Positions 38,499 through 46,178 of a DNA stretch of 64,000 nt are shown piece after piece. Numbering within the stretch: position 1 is the first letter of the stretch; the number at the start of each line of letters is the position of its first letter. A program made the translations under genes and the position numbers. Below the pieces are notes generated by a model. It was not told the origin of the DNA, searched no databases, and was given only the letters and a program-made list of their open reading frames with translations. The stretch is from Gillisia mitskevichiae (GTDB lineage Bacteria; Bacteroidota; Bacteroidia; Flavobacteriales; Flavobacteriaceae): NCBI RefSeq assembly GCF_003634585.1, contig NZ_RBLG01000001.1:558001-622000 (forward strand). Direction: 5' to 3'.

Positions 38499-39594
38499 AA
38501 ACAAAAGCTTCACAAAAGAGTGGCTGGGTATTTTTCGGTCAAAAAAAGAACATAAAGGCATTAATGTGACCATTTTGGAAAAAATGGTTCACGCATTTTC
38601 ATTGTTGGAACATCTAAAAATAGAAGGACTTGATTTTGTCTTTAAAGGGGGCACTTCACTGGTGCTTTTACTTGAAGAAGGCAATCGGTTTTCAATAGAT
38701 ATCGATATTATTTCGAGTGTAGAGCGTGACCCATTGGAAAAAATCCTTGATGCGGTTGTTGCCAACTCACATTTTAAAAGCCACACTTTGAATGAACGTC
38801 GAAGTTATAAAGAAGGCGTTCCAAAGGCACATTATACTTTTGAATTTGATTCAGATTACAACCCGAACGTTCCAGGAACCATTCTGTTGGATATTCTTTT
38901 TGACAGCCCACATTATCCAGAGCTCATAGAATCTTCCATTGAAATTCCTTGGCTATCGGTTAATGAGCCTATAATATCAATTACCACACCTTCGGTAAAT
39001 TCCATCTGTGGCGACAAGCTTACTGCTTTTGCGCCAGAGACCATCGGTATTCCATATTATAAGGGCGACCAGTTATTTGCTATGGAAATCTGCAAACAAC
39101 TGTTCGATTTAGGAAAGCTATTTGAAAACATTACGGATATGGCAATGGTTAAAAAAAGCTTTTCAGCTTTCGCGAAAGCGGAACTATCCTATCGCAGTTT
39201 GGATAAAGATTTCAGCGGCAGAAACCTCAAAGAAACAGATGTGCTTTGGGATGCCATAGACACCTGTACCATCATCGCCAAAAGAGAGCGCAACGCAACA
39301 AAAGAAACAAAAAAGAAGTTCGAGGAATTAAACCGTGGTATACGCAGTTTTGGAAGTGCATTTCTTATGACGGGAAATTTCAGAATAGAGGAAGCCCTTG
39401 CAGCTTCTGCCAGGGTAGCTTATTTGAATGCTATATTGTTGCAAGATGAGATAACAGAAATTGAATATTACAAAGGACAAGACATAAGTAAACTTAACAT
39501 TGAAAAAGCAGATTGGGCATTTTTGAACAAACTAAAACGACAGCCAGATAAAAGCATATTTTATTATTGGTATAAGGCGGTGGAATTACTATAA
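38491..39594 (+). CDS. AbiEii-type nucleotidyltransferase toxin
   Basis: This 367-aa protein has the GGTSL motif (residues 53-57, VFKGGTSLVLLL) followed by SIDIDI (D70 and D72), the polymerase-beta-like metal site of AbiEii/AbiGii (DUF1814). A second conserved piece is SICGDKLTAFAPETIG (residues about 171-186). Such toxins add nucleotides to tRNA and cause growth arrest, giving abortive infection. The start ATGATTGA overlaps the antitoxin end by eight bases. Confidence 0.88.
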   Translation: MIENKSFTKEWLGIFRSKKEHKGINVTILEKMVHAFSLLEHLKIEGLDFVFKGGTSLVLLLEEGNRFSIDIDIISSVERDPLEKILDAVVANSHFKSHTLNERRSYKEGVPKAHYTFEFDSDYNPNVPGTILLDILFDSPHYPELIESSIEIPWLSVNEPIISITTPSVNSICGDKLTAFAPETIGIPYYKGDQLFAMEICKQLFDLGKLFENITDMAMVKKSFSAFAKAELSYRSLDKDFSGRNLKETDVLWDAIDTCTIIAKRERNATKETKKKFEELNRGIRSFGSAFLMTGNFRIEEALAASARVAYLNAILLQDEITEIEYYKGQDISKLNIEKADWAFLNKLKRQPDKSIFYYWYKAVELL

Positions 39595-39604
39595 ATATGA
39601 AGAA

Positions 39605-41884
39605 ATGAATCTAAAATATATAATAGAAATATGCATTGGGATTGATATAGCCATTATTGGTATCGCTTATCCTATAATAATTGATAAAATATCGAATATT
39701 GGAAATAGGTATGACTCAAATTATCTTTCCGAAGTTTTTGAACAAGAATTTCCACAAAGGGCATATGGTCGCATTTTGCCATTTCGGAGCAGGAAAGTTA
39801 CCACTTTCGAATGGCTGTTGTTCTTCACTATCGCATCATTTGCCTTTTTGATTGCAGGTGCCGAACCATTATTTTGGAAAAACTCAATATGGATGCAAAA
39901 TTCTGCAAAATTATTGACATTAACTCTTACCTTTTTTCTTGTAATATCCTTTATAATCTGGCTTGACAAAATAGCGTTATACAACGGAAAACCAGCTCGC
40001 CTATTGAAATATCTGATTGCGAAATATCAATTAATCTCAAAAGAAAGTAGATATAAAGAAAACCTTATCAATTCACTTAACGAGATAGCCTATTTCGCTG
40101 TAGAAAAGGAGGATATCCATTTACAAGAGGAATTGAGTAAGTTTTATACTGAAGAGTTTATTAAAATTCGTCATAATCATAATTCAAGCGAAGCCTTAGA
40201 ATATCCATTTTATTTTTATGACGTAACCCGTAAGCTAATTAAAAAATTGCTTCGGAAAGAAGTTTCTGAATTGGATAGATTGACTTCTCCCGCAGTATCA
40301 AATTGGTGGTTGTTGGGACAGGATTTTCAGGAGATTCCAATATCAGAAAAAACGTATGATAGTATGTGGGGCAATATCTATCAGATTTCCGACAATGCAA
40401 AGTTTATAAAGGAGCATTGGAGCACTGCACACCAATATTATAGATTTCAATTAGGGAGGAAAACTGGCAAATACAACATCGATATTAGAGATTATGAGAA
40501 CAAGGAGGAAATTGAAATAAGAGAAAGTGAACAGATAAGATTTTTAGAGTTTCACTATGCATTGGGTGGCTTGCTATTGTATCGTCAAAACAATAATGGA
40601 CTAAAACGAATTCTAAATTTCACACAAAGTCAGCCGCCAGATTATTACCTATTGCCTAACTCTATGTATGACATATTCTACTGGTTTGCCTATTTTAAAG
40701 AAGGGTATGTAAACAGAGTTACGCCTACAGATTTTAAATACCCATTTCCAGACATTGATAATTTAGGCCTCTCACGACAAATAACCTTTTGGATTTGTCA
40801 ATATGTATGTTTGCTTTTTATAAGACAATTTTTCTTGCAACCCTATTATACGTTTCATCAATTTACCGAACAACCAAGATTGCCAAATAAAGTACTTGAA
40901 TTACTTAAATGGAAAGATGCTTTGGACTATTTCAAGTTTTGTTTAAACAAAATATTAGAGAATAAAGACTTATTGGATTTACTGGGCTATAATTTGTCAG
41001 ATGCTATTTTTGAGGATATAGAAGGTTTTGAGCCTGAATTACGAATTAGAATTGAAGAGCAAATTCAACAGAATAGAACAAATGCACCATTATCTGATAA
41101 TAAAATCAATCAATTTTTGGCCAGCAGTTCAACGATGATAGACGACGCATTTAATCAGTACAGCCTCATAATAAATAAAGATGATTTTGCAAATGATGAA
41201 CCTGTGATGCGATTCGGTCTAAATGGAGGTTCCATACTTTTCCGAAAAGAAGGTTTTACAGAAGGAGACATACCACATCTAAATTATGATTCGATATTTG
41301 CACAACAAATCATTTATGACCAAATCAATCGATATATTCCAAACTCTTTCCTCGGAGCGAGAACACGTAGATACTTAATAGACAGAGAAAACTTTGAAGA
41401 TGCGTTTAAAAGATTAAAATACGATAAAGAGAAACATCTAATTGTAGGGTTTGGTTTTTTCGACAATGGTTTAGTCGAAATACCTGATTTCCTTGAGAAT
41501 ATGATTAGGTTGACTTCGCCAGTTTTTACAAATGTACTATTCGTTCTGCCAAAGACTGACCTTCCGAGAATTAATCATCCAGACCTCAAAGCTGATGAGA
41601 TTAAAGAACTGCGTCTTGAACCAATTATACCAGACAGAAACGTATATGCCTCTGTAATCGACTTGAATCTTGATGAGAATAGTGAGTTGAGACAACGCTG
41701 GAACACAAATGAAAATCAAAATCCAGCGGAATCTGTACAATTAACAATTGCATTCATCGCAGAGATTATTTGGAGACAAAATAGAGATGTCGTTCAGTTG
41801 AATATCACTTCGCCACTACGTGAACAAGGTATCAAAAATGATTTAAGCGATATTGTTCCTTTCAAGACCATTGAAAATGATTGA
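39605..41884 (+). CDS. Three-TM protein of unknown family in the AbiE operon
   Basis: This 759-aa protein starts 10 bp after the AbiEii stop. Three membrane helices are at the N-terminus (about residues 5-25, 70-92 and 101-125, WLLFFTIASFAFLIAGAEPLFW and LTLTLTFFLVISFIIWL). About 630 mostly soluble residues follow, with aromatic-rich patches (DYYLLPNSMYDIFYWFAYF) and no recognised domain or nucleotide-binding motif. Its last eight bases overlap the next gene. The close coupling suggests it forms a unit with that gene and perhaps with AbiE. Possible roles are a membrane effector or sensor; no function is assigned. Confidence 0.75.
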   Translation: MNLKYIIEICIGIDIAIIGIAYPIIIDKISNIGNRYDSNYLSEVFEQEFPQRAYGRILPFRSRKVTTFEWLLFFTIASFAFLIAGAEPLFWKNSIWMQNSAKLLTLTLTFFLVISFIIWLDKIALYNGKPARLLKYLIAKYQLISKESRYKENLINSLNEIAYFAVEKEDIHLQEELSKFYTEEFIKIRHNHNSSEALEYPFYFYDVTRKLIKKLLRKEVSELDRLTSPAVSNWWLLGQDFQEIPISEKTYDSMWGNIYQISDNAKFIKEHWSTAHQYYRFQLGRKTGKYNIDIRDYENKEEIEIRESEQIRFLEFHYALGGLLLYRQNNNGLKRILNFTQSQPPDYYLLPNSMYDIFYWFAYFKEGYVNRVTPTDFKYPFPDIDNLGLSRQITFWICQYVCLLFIRQFFLQPYYTFHQFTEQPRLPNKVLELLKWKDALDYFKFCLNKILENKDLLDLLGYNLSDAIFEDIEGFEPELRIRIEEQIQQNRTNAPLSDNKINQFLASSSTMIDDAFNQYSLIINKDDFANDEPVMRFGLNGGSILFRKEGFTEGDIPHLNYDSIFAQQIIYDQINRYIPNSFLGARTRRYLIDRENFEDAFKRLKYDKEKHLIVGFGFFDNGLVEIPDFLENMIRLTSPVFTNVLFVLPKTDLPRINHPDLKADEIKELRLEPIIPDRNVYASVIDLNLDENSELRQRWNTNENQNPAESVQLTIAFIAEIIWRQNRDVVQLNITSPLREQGIKNDLSDIVPFKTIEND

Positions 41885-42668
41885 ATTCAGAAACCCATAT
41901 CACATAGAACCACCAGGTGTTTCACGACAAATATTATCGCATCCAACAAATGAAACTGAAGCAATAGAACTTGCAGTATTTCAAGAACATCGATACGCAT
42001 TTTTCTATTGGAACAAATGGATGCGTAAAAATGAAAATACTAATCCACCTTGTTTGGTTTCGCTAGACTGGCATCAGGATTTATGCTACCCTTTTGAAAC
42101 AGAAAAAGAATGGTTAGATAAATTAGATTTAACGAGTGATGCAGAAGTGTCTTTATTTTCTTGGGCAAAACTTGCGGGGAATAATGACGGTCATATTTTA
42201 TGTGCGGCTTACCTCAATTTGATTGGGGATATTTATGTTCATTGCAGGCAAGAGCTTGGTCAAGATACTTGGAAAGATGAAGAACTGATAGATACTTATG
42301 GAAACAGACACGCAATTAAAAAATTCAAAACGTATAAAGCCTTACAGGGTGCCCTATTGAATTCTTCAGAAACATCTGTATTTTTTGATATAGACTTGGA
42401 CTTCTTTTCGATAAAGAATGGCTTAAGTGATGGTTCTTTTGAATTTACCTATCTACAGGAACAAGAAATACGTACAATGTTAGATAAGGACAATCCATTA
42501 ATTCATTGGATTTTTGAACGTTTAAAAGGATTTACTATCGCAACAGAACCAGAACATTGCGGTGGACTTTTGAGAAGCAACAAGTTTCTTGATTTGATTA
42601 GCGAAATCTATTTCAATCCAGAATTGTTTGCACCTAAATGTAATTGGAAATGGAAACCTAAATATTGA
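41877..42668 (+). CDS. Arginase/deacetylase-fold (UPF0489-like) protein
   Basis: From ATG 41877 the protein has 263 residues; the alternative 41853 start is inside the preceding gene. Two metal-binding motifs are visible: DWHQD (D64, H66, D68) and DIDLDFF (D171, D173, D175), plus TEPEHCGG (224-230). This pairing is what ureohydrolase/arginase-fold enzymes use to hold two metals, and the set resembles UPF0489. The substrate is unknown. The start ATGATTGA overlaps the stop of the 759-aa gene by eight bases, the same junction type as AbiEi/AbiEii. Confidence 0.6.
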   Translation: MIEFRNPYHIEPPGVSRQILSHPTNETEAIELAVFQEHRYAFFYWNKWMRKNENTNPPCLVSLDWHQDLCYPFETEKEWLDKLDLTSDAEVSLFSWAKLAGNNDGHILCAAYLNLIGDIYVHCRQELGQDTWKDEELIDTYGNRHAIKKFKTYKALQGALLNSSETSVFFDIDLDFFSIKNGLSDGSFEFTYLQEQEIRTMLDKDNPLIHWIFERLKGFTIATEPEHCGGLLRSNKFLDLISEIYFNPELFAPKCNWKWKPKY

Positions 42669-42699
42669 TGATGAATTGAATCGATAATAATACGGCCAT

Positions 42700-42776
42700 T
42701 CAGCCCATTCCCCTACATTCCGCGAAAAGCTATATTTCAGGCAAAGCGCTTCATTAAAACAAGTCTTGGACACAAC
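42700..42776. repeat. Diverged repeat, copy A
   Basis: TTCAGCCCATTCCCCTACATT, CGCGAAAAGCTA and GTCTTGGACAC occur here and again at 43319-43393, with about 80-85% identity by eye. It lies in the intergenic stretch that ends at leader copy 3; the two repeats flank leader and the 53-aa gene. Confidence 0.6.
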
Positions 42777-42884
42777 TCCAAAGCTTCCGATTTCCTTTCC
42801 ACTTGCCCACTCATTCCCAAGAAAATCGGGAAGTGGTCAAACTCCATTTCAACCTACACCTTTCAAGTTAAGTCCGCTTAAAAA

Positions 42885-43066
42885 AGGAAGTTAATTATCA
42901 TACAATATACACGCAAGGTAAACTCGTAAAATACACCCATCAAAAGACTACGGCATAAAGCCATCGCTGCTACCATCACTTATTTATTCCGTTTCCTTTT
43001 GAGCTGTGATTTTAGCTTCCGTTTGGTTTCTGCTCAAATATTGTTTAACCAAAATAATTTAACATT
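42885..43066 (+). promoter_or_regulatory. Shared ICE leader, copy 3 (before a 53-aa gene)
   Basis: Third copy of the leader. It is closest to copy 1, both starting GGAAGTT(T/A)ATTATCATACAA. From AACTCGTAAA (42921) to ATG 43067 is 146 bp. The following gene is small and unknown. Confidence 0.75.
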
Positions 43067-43228
43067 ATGAAAAGTATAGCTGTAAAACCGAACATTTCAA
43101 TAGAAGAAGCAGAAGAACATTATCAATTAAGTAGTGAAAATTACACTATTGAAAGTGGCGAAAGTCACTTAGCTTACTACAGAGAAAAGCATCCACTTTA
43201 CTACGACGTATTATTAAATAATGTTTAA
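43067..43228 (+). CDS. Small acidic protein, 53 aa
   Basis: A 53-codon frame (MKSIAVKPNISIEEAEEHYQ...) starts exactly where the shared leader ends, as do parB and the DUF932 gene in the other two copies. It is acidic and His/Tyr-rich, with no TM or known motif. The conserved leader position is the reason to accept such a short gene. Confidence 0.6.
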   Translation: MKSIAVKPNISIEEAEEHYQLSSENYTIESGESHLAYYREKHPLYYDVLLNNV

Positions 43229-43727
43229 TCTAAAAACCAGAAAGAACTTTTTGTAGAGTAAGCTAACTACTCACAAAAGTAATAATAACCTTTTATTGGA
43301 AACGACTTTCATAACCCGTTCAGCACATTCCCCTACATTTCGCGAAAAGCTACATTCCGGAAAAAGAACTTCTCTAAATAGGTCTTGGACACCATCCCCA
43401 ATTTCTACTTTCCATTCCGCTACCCGCTCCGCTGCGCTAGAGCGGGACGCTTCATTCCCAATCCGAAATCGTGAACGGAGTCCGCCAAATCGGAATTCCA
43501 TTTAATGATTTGGTGCCGCTTCCTATGTTTTTATACTTCACAAAAGCTTTTAGACCTACATCCGCACCCTCGCTGTTATACCCTTTTTTTGCCAGCAAAA
43601 TACCAACATTTTGAACTTGAACAGACTGCATAAACCGTTCTCGCTGCGCTTCACTTTTTATAAGTCCTTATCAATTCAAAATCTTGAAAATGTATCAGCA
43701 ACAAAAAAAGGTAACAGCGAGGGCGCT
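43229..43727. other. Intergenic region with repeat copy B and a GC hairpin
   Basis: Repeat copy B is at 43319-43393. A hairpin CCCGCTC (43423-43429) with GAGCGGG (43440-43446) follows. Open frames on both strands overlap each other here and have unlikely composition; no real gene is supported until the short frame at 43728. Confidence 0.5.
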
Positions 43728-43901
43728 ATGGGAAGTAAATCTAAAATGAATCTTATGAAATCTTACAAAAACATCAAAAAGGAAGCGACACCAAAAAAAA
43801 CAAAAAAGGAAAACGCTCAAGATATAATAAGTAAATCACTTCAAAAAAATATAAACGCAAACTGTCTGAATGGTTCAGATAGCATTTTAATTAATCTTTA
43901 A
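43728..43901 (+). CDS. Small basic protein, 57 aa (tentative)
   Basis: MGSKSKMNLMKSYKNIKKEA... is a very lysine-rich frame ending 10 bp before the first ssb gene. It may be a small DNA- or RNA-binding protein of the ssb transcript. An in-frame ATG further up (43611) extends it through DNA that looks non-coding. Composition could also come from A-rich DNA, so it is uncertain. Confidence 0.35.
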   Translation: MGSKSKMNLMKSYKNIKKEATPKKTKKENAQDIISKSLQKNINANCLNGSDSILINL

Positions 43902-43911
43902 ATATTTTATT

Positions 43912-44256
43912 ATGAGTACTTTGAAAAATCACGTACAGTTAATCGGAAACGTTGGACAAGAGCCAACCATTACAAACCTTGAAAGCGGTAAAAAAGTAGC
44001 CCGTTTTTCAATCGCAACAAACGAGTATTACAAAGATGCCAAAGGCGAAAAGCAAACGGAAACCAATTGGCATACCGTTGTGGCTTGGGGCAAGACTGCC
44101 GAAATTATTGAAAAATATGTAGGCAAAGGAAAGGAAGTAGGTGTTACAGGGAAATTGAAATCTCGAAGCTACGATGACAAAGAAGGTATCAAAAGATATG
44201 TAACCGAAATCGAAGCAAATGAAATCCTATTACTTGGAAGTAAAAACGACAAGTAG
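43912..44256 (+). CDS. ssb: Single-stranded DNA-binding protein, copy 1
   Basis: This 114-aa OB-fold SSB starts NHVQLIGNVGQEPTI and includes NWHTVVAWGKTAEIIEKYVGKGK, standard SSB. It ends LLLGSKNDK and has no acidic DDDIPF-like tail, so it probably does not recruit host partners through that tip. It protects single-stranded DNA during transfer or replication of the ICE. Confidence 0.93.
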   Translation: MSTLKNHVQLIGNVGQEPTITNLESGKKVARFSIATNEYYKDAKGEKQTETNWHTVVAWGKTAEIIEKYVGKGKEVGVTGKLKSRSYDDKEGIKRYVTEIEANEILLLGSKNDK

Positions 44257-44271
44257 GATTTAAAATTTAAG

Positions 44272-44304
44272 AGGGCGTTTCTCTCAAAAGTTGCGCCCTT
44301 TTTT
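44272..44304 (+). terminator. Hairpin terminator after ssb copy 1
   Basis: AGGGCG (44272-44277) with CGCCCT (44294-44299) and a six-T run. It is duplicated after the second ssb. Confidence 0.75.
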
Positions 44305-44330
44305 ATTAATAATCTTTAAAACTTTTTATT

Positions 44331-44675
44331 ATGAAAACTATTAAAAATCACGTTCAGTTAATTGGAAAAATTGGGCAAGACCCACAAATTACAAATCTTG
44401 AAAATGGAAAAATTGTAGCACAGTTCTCTATGGCTACAAATGAAGATTACAAAGACTCAAAAGGGCAGAAGCAATCGGAAACCCATTGGCATAGTGTTGT
44501 GGCTTGGGGAAAACTTGCTTCAATCATTGAGAAATATATAGTCGTAGGAAAACAAATTGCCATCGAGGGCAAATTGGCGCAACGCTCTTATGAAACCAAG
44601 GAAGGCGAAAAAAGATACTATACCGAAGTTGTAGCAAGAGAAATCCTTTTGCTCGGGTCTAAAAATGGTAAGTAA
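44331..44675 (+). CDS. ssb: Single-stranded DNA-binding protein, copy 2
   Basis: This 114-aa SSB has the same length as copy 1 and about two thirds identity by eye (NHVQLIGKIGQDPQI, HWHSVVAWGKLASIIEKYI). It too lacks the acidic C-terminal tip. The pair, each followed by a similar hairpin, looks like an old tandem duplication with divergence. Confidence 0.93.
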   Translation: MKTIKNHVQLIGKIGQDPQITNLENGKIVAQFSMATNEDYKDSKGQKQSETHWHSVVAWGKLASIIEKYIVVGKQIAIEGKLAQRSYETKEGEKRYYTEVVAREILLLGSKNGK

Positions 44676-44687
44676 CTATAAAAATTA

Positions 44688-44724
44688 AAGAGGGCGTTCC
44701 CATCGAAAGTTGCGCCCTCTTTTC
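44688..44724 (+). terminator. Hairpin terminator after ssb copy 2
   Basis: AAGAGGGCG with CGCCCTCTT, 16-base loop, followed by TTTT. Same core as the hairpin after copy 1. Confidence 0.7.
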
Positions 44725-44752
44725 ATTATTAACTCTTTAAATCAAATTAATT

Positions 44753-45133
44753 ATGAAAGCACAAGTTAACGAAATCAAAGAAGGATTGCAACATTTCCAC
44801 GGTACGGAAATGTTCTATCAAATCCCAATATTGAGGACACGTTTTACGGACGGATTAAAATATCTTGCTAATGTGGCAGATTGTTTTTGGCTCATTACGG
44901 ACACTTCCGTAATTGCAAAAAGTCTGATGAACCGAAGCGAATTTATCACAATAGACTTTAAAAGATTGCCCGAAGAAAAGCAAGAAATTATTGGCTTTGA
45001 AGCAGAGATAATTTACACCGATGGCAACGACAATATTTTGGAAAAACACGGCTATCGGGCAACCGATTTTCCGCTCGATGAACTGCGGTTATTTTTTGTA
45101 AATGATACGTTGATGTTACCAAGCGAATACTAA
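44753..45133 (+). CDS. DUF6876-like ICE protein
   Basis: This 126-aa protein (EIKEGLQHFHGTEMFYQIPI; YLANVADCFWLITDTSVIAK) matches a family I recall from Bacteroidota mobile elements as DUF6876. It has no TM or catalytic motif visible. It sits between the ssb pair and the mobilisation genes. Confidence 0.65.
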   Translation: MKAQVNEIKEGLQHFHGTEMFYQIPILRTRFTDGLKYLANVADCFWLITDTSVIAKSLMNRSEFITIDFKRLPEEKQEIIGFEAEIIYTDGNDNILEKHGYRATDFPLDELRLFFVNDTLMLPSEY

Positions 45134-45144
45134 ATTTTAAAGCT

Positions 45145-45342
45145 ATGGTTTATCTCAATTTTACAGACTTGAGCGAGGAGGCTCAAAACCGACTTTTAGA
45201 GGATTCTAAAAAAGACGTGGAACGAAAATTTGGCGATGATATTCGCAAATACGTAAGGGAAAATTACACCTGTTTTGAAACGATGATAGAGGAAGAAGCA
45301 TTACGAAATTTATATTCCTATAAGTTCATATTCAACATCTAA
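45145..45342 (+). CDS. Small hypothetical protein, 65 aa
   Basis: MVYLNFTDLSEEAQNRLLEDSKKDVERKFG... is 65 residues, starting 11 bp after the previous stop. Charged, mostly helical, no known domain. A terminator follows, so it closes this small operon. Confidence 0.6.
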   Translation: MVYLNFTDLSEEAQNRLLEDSKKDVERKFGDDIRKYVRENYTCFETMIEEEALRNLYSYKFIFNI

Positions 45343-45364
45343 TTTTCTAAACTTAATAATCAAG

Positions 45365-45391
45365 CACCTCTAAATTTTGGAGGTGTTTTTT
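45365..45391 (+). terminator. Terminator before the oriT region
   Basis: CACCTC (45365-45370) with GAGGTG (45380-45385), followed by TTTTTT. Confidence 0.88.
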
Positions 45392-45437
45392 CTTTTCAAG
45401 TAATTCCAGTTCAATAAAAAAACCGTATCTTTATTTC

Positions 45438-45767
45438 GCTGAAATTCAGCACACATAATTTATATAGCTACCCTATTTTTAACTTTCGCTGGTAGCTGTA
45501 TCCATCTATATTTTACATATTGGAATTTCCGAATTCCTAAAAGGGCAATTGGCTTTTTAGCCAGATTGTATGAAATTTTTGTCACGCTTTGGCGTGACGA
45601 AAAGGAATAGCAAGAGGGTAACGGGCAGAGCCACGTTACATATTCCTTTTAGCGTATAAACCATTGAATTTCAAATACTTGAAAATTAATGGATTATATA
45701 AATTTCTTCAATTTGCGTCAAATGCCCTTGAACAACCTGTAAACAGGGATGGATTTACGTCAAATGC
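45438..45767. other. Candidate origin of transfer (oriT)
   Basis: About 330 bp of non-coding DNA directly before the mobilisation genes holds many perfect inverted repeats: GCTGAA/TTCAGC (45438-45450), AGCTACC/GGTAGCT (45466-45497), GTCACGC/GCGTGAC (45581-45598), AAAAGGAATA/TATTCCTTTT (45600-45650) enclosing GTAACG/CGTTAC, and CCATTGAATTTCAA/TTGAAAATTAATGG (45661-45692). Two direct repeats ATTTnCGTCAAATGC (45711-45725, 45753-45767) are 42 bp apart. Location and structure are those of an oriT; the nick site is not determined. Confidence 0.65.
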
Positions 45768-45786
45768 ACAATAAAAGCGAAAGAAA

Positions 45787-46167
45787 ATGGATTCATTCAT
45801 CACCATCAGGTTCAAAAGGAAAACTGCCAAACGTTTTCAAGAATTTTCAAAAAAGCACTTCAAAACACATACTGAAACGATGGAAGCCATTCTTGATTTT
45901 TTCTTCTATAATGAGATATCGCCAAAAGAAAAGTTAGGTCCGACAGGGCGAACCATCGAAGCCAAACTATTAAAAAGAATCAATGCAGTCATCGCTATAA
46001 TGCGTGATGTTGAAAAGACACAAACCAAACCAACGGTCGCAATGATTCAATCCCTTTTTGAGACAGAACAGCCAAACAAAAAACCGCTGATTTTGGAAAA
46101 GAAATATGCCGAAGAAAAAAAGGAAGTACGCTTCCGTGAAAAACAAAATCCAAGTAACCAACTGTAA
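45787..46167 (+). CDS. BfmA/BtgA-family mobilisation accessory protein
   Basis: This 126-aa protein starts MDSFITIRFKRKTAKRFQEFSKKHFKTHT, typical of BfmA/BtgA. A ribbon-helix-helix-like DNA-binding N-terminus and coiled-coil C-terminus are expected. It assists the relaxase at oriT. It begins 19 bp after the second direct repeat, a plausible binding site. An overlapping 62-codon frame at 45749 is out of phase and rejected. Confidence 0.85.
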   Translation: MDSFITIRFKRKTAKRFQEFSKKHFKTHTETMEAILDFFFYNEISPKEKLGPTGRTIEAKLLKRINAVIAIMRDVEKTQTKPTVAMIQSLFETEQPNKKPLILEKKYAEEKKEVRFREKQNPSNQL

Positions 46168-46178
46168 ATTTTTGAGCT

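Noticed and set aside
43271-43505. Frames on both strands (76 and 69 codons)
   Set aside because: They mirror each other over the repeat copy B and a GC hairpin; composition is Arg/Ser-rich on both strands, as expected for non-coding DNA.
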